From Myxococcales bacterium (GTDB taxonomy: Bacteria; Myxococcota; Myxococcia; Myxococcales; Myxococcaceae), in contig JAUXRI010000091.1 of the NCBI GenBank assembly GCA_030681895.1, positions 1 to 54,275 on the forward strand: DNA of 54,275 nucleotides. Reading direction: 5' to 3'. The position numbers and the translations under genes are program-made. The stretch's first letter is position 1. The number at the start of each line of letters is the position of its first letter. Under the pieces are notes generated by a model that was given only the letters and a program-made list of their open reading frames with translations, searched no databases and had not been told where the DNA came from. Below, one piece after another: positions 50,729-54,275 of the stretch.

Positions 50729-51322
50729 ATGCGTTCGATCGTCCTCGCCGTGCTCGCGTGCTCGCTGACGACGTTCGCGGGCCCGAAGAAGAAGAGTGTG
50801 CCGGTGGTGGTCGCGCCGGCGCCCGCCGTGCCTGCGACGCCGTACGTGGGGGTGCTCCCGACCGTCTCGGACTCCGAGGAGTACGCTGCGTTGCTCACGC
50901 ACGCGAACGAGCTGCTCAAGGCCGAGTACGACACGTACCAGCTCGACTACGTGCCGGAAGGCGAGTCGGACCAGGTCTCGGCTGACGTGGTGCGCGCGAG
51001 GAAGACCGAGGGCGTTCGACTGCGCCTGACGCTCACGGCCGCACGCGAGCAGATGAGGGCCTCGCTGATGGTGATGAAGATTCCCGGTGGTGGGCTGCGC
51101 GGGAGCTGGTTCGTGCACGCGAGCGGACCCGCGGCGAACGAGCTGCTCGAGGCGATCGTGCCGAACATCGTCGCCGACCTGGCGGGTGACCTCGGGTGGA
51201 AGAAGAAGCCCGTCGCAGAGGCCGTGAAAGCCGAGGCGCCCGCGGAGCCTGTGAAGGCGGCTGAGGCGACAGAGTCCACGAAGCCGGCAGAGCCGGACAC
51301 CGTGCAGACCGCGACGAGGTAG
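50729..51322 (+). CDS. Hypothetical exported protein
   Basis: A 197-residue protein with a signal peptide (MRSIVLAVLACSLTTFAG) followed by a Lys/Pro/Ala stretch. The middle (SDSEEYAALLTHANELLKAE; then GVRLRLTLTAAREQMRASLM) is a folded domain that I do not recognise; the C-terminal ~35 residues are Lys/Glu/Ala-rich and probably disordered. An AT-richer patch (TAGAAT at 50683-50688) in the 97-base divergent gap to the Tgt fusion gene could be a -10 box, but no -35 is visible. Function unknown. Confidence 0.65.
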   Translation: MRSIVLAVLACSLTTFAGPKKKSVPVVVAPAPAVPATPYVGVLPTVSDSEEYAALLTHANELLKAEYDTYQLDYVPEGESDQVSADVVRARKTEGVRLRLTLTAAREQMRASLMVMKIPGGGLRGSWFVHASGPAANELLEAIVPNIVADLAGDLGWKKKPVAEAVKAEAPAEPVKAAEATESTKPAEPDTVQTATR

Positions 51323-51372
51323 TCAGCGCGTTTGCGTCGTCGACGCATCTGCGTGCTGCTCGAGTTACTCGC

Positions 51373-51435
51373 GAGTCAGCTGCACATCGTGCGCTTCGTG
51401 GCCGTCTCGAGAAACCGCGCGCGCGACTGCCACAG
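51373..51435. repeat. Imperfect 63-base direct repeat, copy 1
   Basis: First of two copies offset by 99 bases, beginning GAGTCAGCTGCAC. The copies match at about 80% or more with one small insertion and one deletion. They lie between two exported-protein genes. They are not part of a coding sequence I accept. Confidence 0.75.
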
Positions 51436-51471
51436 TCGTCGGGTGATGAACGCGGCGAGGTATCTGGCGCG

Positions 51472-51534
51472 GAGTCAGCTGCACGTCGTGCGCTGCGCTG
51501 GCCGTCTCGTGAAACCGCGGCGTGACTGCTCCAG
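51472..51534. repeat. Imperfect 63-base direct repeat, copy 2
   Basis: Second copy, with the shared blocks GAGTCAGCTGCAC, TCGTGCGCT, GGCCGTCTCG, GAAACCGCG and GACTGC. It lies 44 bases before the GTG start of the next lipoprotein gene, so it could affect that gene's transcription. Confidence 0.75.
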
Positions 51535-51577
51535 CGCGAGGCTCGCCGGCTCAGTCGATGACCGTCATGGTGGCGGC

Positions 51578-53683
51578 GTGCGACTCCTTGCCCTCACGCT
51601 GTGCGCCTTCGTGGCCTGCTCTCCCGTCGTTGGCCGCGACACGCCCGACGCAGCGCTGGCGGACTCAGGAATCGAGCTCCACACGGATGCAGGACTCGGG
51701 GATGCAGGACGCAGTGACGACGCGGGCGTGACGCTCGACGGCGGCGCTGACGACGACGCAGGCTCAGCGCCCGACGCGGGCAGCACCGAAGATGCGGGCG
51801 ACCCCGTCGACCCATGCGCCACCATCACGTGCGCGGCGCTCGAGACCTGCGTGAACGGGGCCTGCGTCTCGCAGCGGTGTGGCACCCGCGTCTGCTCGAC
51901 GACGGAGCGCTGCTCCGACGCGGGCACCTGCCTCGAAGCCGCGTGCCTGGGCGTCTCGTGCCTCGCCGGCGAGGTCTGCTCCGGCGGCAGTTGTCTGCCC
52001 GTCGACTGCGCTGGCCAGCCCTGCCCGTCAGGCTCGCTCTGCGTCGACGAGGTCTGCGTCGAGCGTGCGTGCGCGAGCGTGAGCTGCGACGGCGGCCGGT
52101 GTCTGGCGGGCGCCTGCCAACCACCCAGCTGTGGGGACGCGGGGGTCTGTGGCACCGGCTTCGCGTGCATCAGCGGCCGCTGTGACGACGTGCGCTGCGT
52201 CGCGGTCACCTGCACCACGGGCTTTCAGTGCCTCGCCGGCGCGTGTGTTGCCGGGTGCACGGCCAGCCAGGCGAACGAGACGAGCTGCAACAACACCAGC
52301 GACGACGACTGTGACGGGCTGGTCGACTGCGCCGACCCTGACTGCACCACGCGGGCCTGTGTCGACGATGGCGCGACCTGCACCCGCGACGTGTGCGGTG
52401 GCGGCGTGTGTACGCACCCTCCCGAAGTGTCGGGCGTCGTCTGTCGTGCGTCCATCGGTGGGTGCGACGTCGCCGAGCGGTGCACTGGCGCGAGCTCCGC
52501 CTGCCCGGCCGATACCTTCAACGCGACGTGCTCCTGCCCAGAGCGCGGACCGCTCGCCGGGTACTCCGAGGGCTCAGGGTTGCGCAGCATTACCGCGAGC
52601 TCGTTCGTGCTTCGTGACACCAACACCTGGCTGACCAACGCAGCACAGATCGACGCGCTCGCGCTCCCCAGAGTCGCCCTCGATGCGTTGCCCCTCAACC
52701 GCACCGCGACGCGCATGACGAGCCGGCCCTGGCCGGGGTTCGGCGGCGGGTTCTTCTGGGCCTCGGGCGACCTCACGGTGCCGTACTGGATTCCGCAGGG
52801 CCTCGCTGGCGGCGCGGCTGGCGCGAAGCTGATGGTCGCCGTCAGCTGGCACTACGACGAGACGGACAACTCGACGGACTCGAGCCCGCCGGTCGACGGG
52901 ACCGACAAGGGCGTGCGGGTGAGCTTCGCCGACGTCACTGCGCTCGCAGCCGGCATCACGTACCGTCACGTCCTGCTGGTCGAGCCAGACGTGGCGCGCG
53001 GCTTCAAGCCCATCGGCATTCACGCCGGCGGCCTCGCGTGGTCGGGCACGCTGCTCTACGTGGCCGACACCAACCGCGGCCTGCGCGTCTTCGATCTCAC
53101 GCGAATCCTCGAGGTCTCGACCGCGGCTGCCTGCGATGCACGCGCGGGTGTCGCGAACGGCCAGGCGTGCGCGTACGGCTACCAGTTCGTGCTCCCGCAG
53201 GTCGGCAGCTACCTCTTCCCCACGGGGCTCTCGTCGTCGTGCCGGCCGTCGTTCTCGTTCGTCTCGCTCGACCGCAGCACCGCGCCCGATTCGCTCATCT
53301 CCGGGGAGTACGACAACGATCCCACGTTCGGCATCTACAGCCGCGTCGTGCGGTGGCCGCTCGCGGCAGGCAGCTCGCGCCTCGCCGCGGGGCCGGGTGG
53401 AATCGTCACGGCCACGGGCGCCTGGTACGCGGGAAATCGCAACGTGCAGGGCGCCGTCGCGTCGGGTCCGAAGTTCTTCCTGAACTCCACGCGCAACAGC
53501 GGCACGCTCTTCACCGGAGTCGTCGGCGCGGCCTCGACCAACCTGCGGGCGAGCTCCAACGACTGGGGGTGGATGCCCGAGGGCATGCACCTGTCGGCCG
53601 CAGGGAACCTGTGGATCAGCACCGAGGGCCACGCCTCGTTGGACCGGTGCGTCTACTTCGTGCGGGCCGCCGACGTGCCCTGA
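51578..53683 (+). CDS. Cys-rich multi-domain lipoprotein
   Basis: A 701-residue lipoprotein (GTG start, MRLLALTLCAFVAC). An Asp/Ala/Gly-rich linker (DAGLGDAGRSDDAGVT and onward) leads to ~170 residues of Cys-rich repeats (about eight units CxxVxCxxGxxCxxGxC). A MopE-like segment follows: SCNNTSDDDCDGLVDCADPD. Then there is a disintegrin-like Cys cluster (GATCTRDVCGGGVCTHPP). The last ~280 residues are beta-rich (TVPYWIPQGLAGG; HAGGLAWSGTLLYVADTNRG; WGWMPEGMHLSAAGNLWI) and look like a propeller or lectin-type domain. The frame is open upstream to 51332, across the direct repeats; that part is not accepted. Probably a surface adhesin or binding protein by inference. Confidence 0.8.
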   Translation: MRLLALTLCAFVACSPVVGRDTPDAALADSGIELHTDAGLGDAGRSDDAGVTLDGGADDDAGSAPDAGSTEDAGDPVDPCATITCAALETCVNGACVSQRCGTRVCSTTERCSDAGTCLEAACLGVSCLAGEVCSGGSCLPVDCAGQPCPSGSLCVDEVCVERACASVSCDGGRCLAGACQPPSCGDAGVCGTGFACISGRCDDVRCVAVTCTTGFQCLAGACVAGCTASQANETSCNNTSDDDCDGLVDCADPDCTTRACVDDGATCTRDVCGGGVCTHPPEVSGVVCRASIGGCDVAERCTGASSACPADTFNATCSCPERGPLAGYSEGSGLRSITASSFVLRDTNTWLTNAAQIDALALPRVALDALPLNRTATRMTSRPWPGFGGGFFWASGDLTVPYWIPQGLAGGAAGAKLMVAVSWHYDETDNSTDSSPPVDGTDKGVRVSFADVTALAAGITYRHVLLVEPDVARGFKPIGIHAGGLAWSGTLLYVADTNRGLRVFDLTRILEVSTAAACDARAGVANGQACAYGYQFVLPQVGSYLFPTGLSSSCRPSFSFVSLDRSTAPDSLISGEYDNDPTFGIYSRVVRWPLAAGSSRLAAGPGGIVTATGAWYAGNRNVQGAVASGPKFFLNSTRNSGTLFTGVVGAASTNLRASSNDWGWMPEGMHLSAAGNLWISTEGHASLDRCVYFVRAADVP

Positions 53684-53850
53684 GCGACGAACACCGAGCG
53701 CGACGCTCGAGGCGAACGGACCGCTCCCGGGACTGCGACCGAGTCGTGTCGTCAGCCCCGCTGCGCTGCTTCCCTGATTCCCAGCATCGGCGTGGTCTCG
53801 TCCCGCGCGCCGTGGGGAGGCCCGCCCGCGCGACGACGATGACGGCGACG

Positions 53851-54275
53851 CTAGGGGCGACGACGGCGCAGCAGCGCGAGCGCGAAGATCATCAGCGGCG
53901 ACAGCTCAGCCGACGAACACCCGAGACAGCTGGAGGGCGGCTTCGCGACGCATTGACCCGAGCTGCAGGTCTGGCTCGTCGAGCAGGCCCGGCACTCGGA
54001 CCCCGACACGCCGCAGCGCTCATCGGAGGGGAACGAGACGCAGATGCCGCTCGCGCAGCAACCGTTGCAGTTCGATGGGCCGCACGTGATTCCCGGTCCG
54101 CCTGCGCCGGAGCCACCACCGACGCCCGACGTGCCACCACCGACGCCCGACGTTCCGCCGCCGACGCCCGACGTGCCGCCACCGACGCCCGACGTGCCAC
54201 CGCCGACGCCCGACGTGCCACCGCCGACGCCCGACGTGCCGCCGCCGACGCCCGCCGAGCCGCCGCCAGCGCCCG
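53851..54275 (-). CDS. Protein with MYXO-CTERM-like sorting tail, 3' part
   Basis: The frame runs off the right edge, so the N-terminus is missing (no start codon seen). From left to right of the protein: six or seven GVGGGTS repeats, a single Cys-rich module (NCNGCCASGICVS; ERCGVSGSECRACS) like those in the gene at the left edge of the window, then a short linker and the tail CLGCSSAELSPLMIFALALL-RRRRP. Cys, hydrophobic helix and Arg cluster match the MYXO-CTERM pattern, which is processed at the Cys and delivered to the outer surface. The stop TAG is at 53851-53853 (minus strand). Confidence 0.85.
   Translation of the reverse strand, partial: GAGGGSAGVGGGTSGVGGGTSGVGGGTSGVGGGTSGVGGGTSGVGGGTSGVGGGSGAGGPGITCGPSNCNGCCASGICVSFPSDERCGVSGSECRACSTSQTCSSGQCVAKPPSSCLGCSSAELSPLMIFALALLRRRRP
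54121..54267 (-). repeat. Seven 21-base tandem repeats
   Basis: Seven copies of a 21-base unit (encoding GVGGGTS), the seventh degenerate (GAGC in place of GTGC or GTTC). The unit is close to perfect, so it is younger than the other linkers in this window. It continues past the right edge. Confidence 0.85.

Noticed and set aside
51333..51347. TGCGTC-GTC-GACGCA hairpin after the 197-residue exported protein gene
   Set aside because: Six base pairs with no T tract; too weak to call a terminator.
51373..51534. Attachment sites or insertion-sequence ends formed by the direct repeats
   Set aside because: No integrase or transposase gene, and no terminal inverted repeats; the repeat is kept as an unexplained direct repeat.
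54121..54267. CRISPR-like tandem array
   Set aside because: The 21-base units have no spacers and encode GVGGGTS in frame. The other Gly-rich arrays at 20038-20312 and 47984-48446 are likewise coding linkers.

Overview
The window looks like chromosome from a myxobacterium (Myxococcota). It is very GC-rich and encodes many exported lipoproteins with Gly/Ser/Ala-Gly linkers, and Cys-rich repeat proteins. The gene cut by the right edge ends in a MYXO-CTERM-like sorting tail (Cys, hydrophobic stretch, RRRR). I see no phage, insertion sequence, CRISPR array, tRNA or rRNA.

Layout. 1-713: 3' end of a Cys-rich repeat protein. 721-7202: a tyrosine/homogentisate block (maiA, hppD, hmgA), interrupted on the minus strand by an exported pirin and a TIGR02996/FHA-like protein; an FHA gene lies divergent to maiA. 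7210-15046: a minus-strand chemosensory operon, in transcription order a giant TPR/DUF3857/transglutaminase lipoprotein, cheW, cheY, cheA and a CheC-like phosphatase, with no receptor, cheR or cheB. 15123-17710: a tiny membrane peptide, a small unknown protein, a lipoprotein and an NAD-type isocitrate dehydrogenase. 17819-24517: a TPR/DUF1444-like protein, a coupled secreted-protein/lipoprotein pair, a large beta-propeller lipoprotein with a strong terminator 190 bases downstream, and an outer-membrane-like protein. 24564-31312: two adjacent minus-strand operons that both combine Tat-type DUF1501/DUF1552 proteins with c-type heme proteins; one heme protein ends in a B-lectin domain. 31783-46664: a glycosidase-like protein with DUF4214-like repeats, a DUF2807 lipoprotein, DUF2147, a UDP-glycosyltransferase, a serine hydrolase, an ElaA-type acetyltransferase, an NtrC-type regulator, a tandem pair of paralogous lipoproteins, a NUDIX hydrolase, a pseudokinase-like membrane protein and an AraC regulator. 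46707-54275: a MopE-like repeat lipoprotein, a tRNA-guanine transglycosylase fused to an MnmC-type methyltransferase, and three further exported proteins.

How the genes work together. HppD makes homogentisate, HmgA opens its ring and MaiA isomerises maleylacetoacetate; the last enzyme of the route, fumarylacetoacetase, is not in the window. The che genes form a compact signalling module with one CheY output. The heme/Tat clusters and the many lipoproteins point to a large investment in cell-surface functions. Many genes are coupled by 4-base start/stop overlaps (ATGA or GTGA).

The strongest candidate for something new is the 673-residue Tgt-methyltransferase fusion at 48610-50631. It joins two wobble-base tRNA-modifying activities in one chain, and its transglycosylase half has an altered tRNA-contact loop. 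The paired heme/Tat cluster with the lectin fusion comes second.
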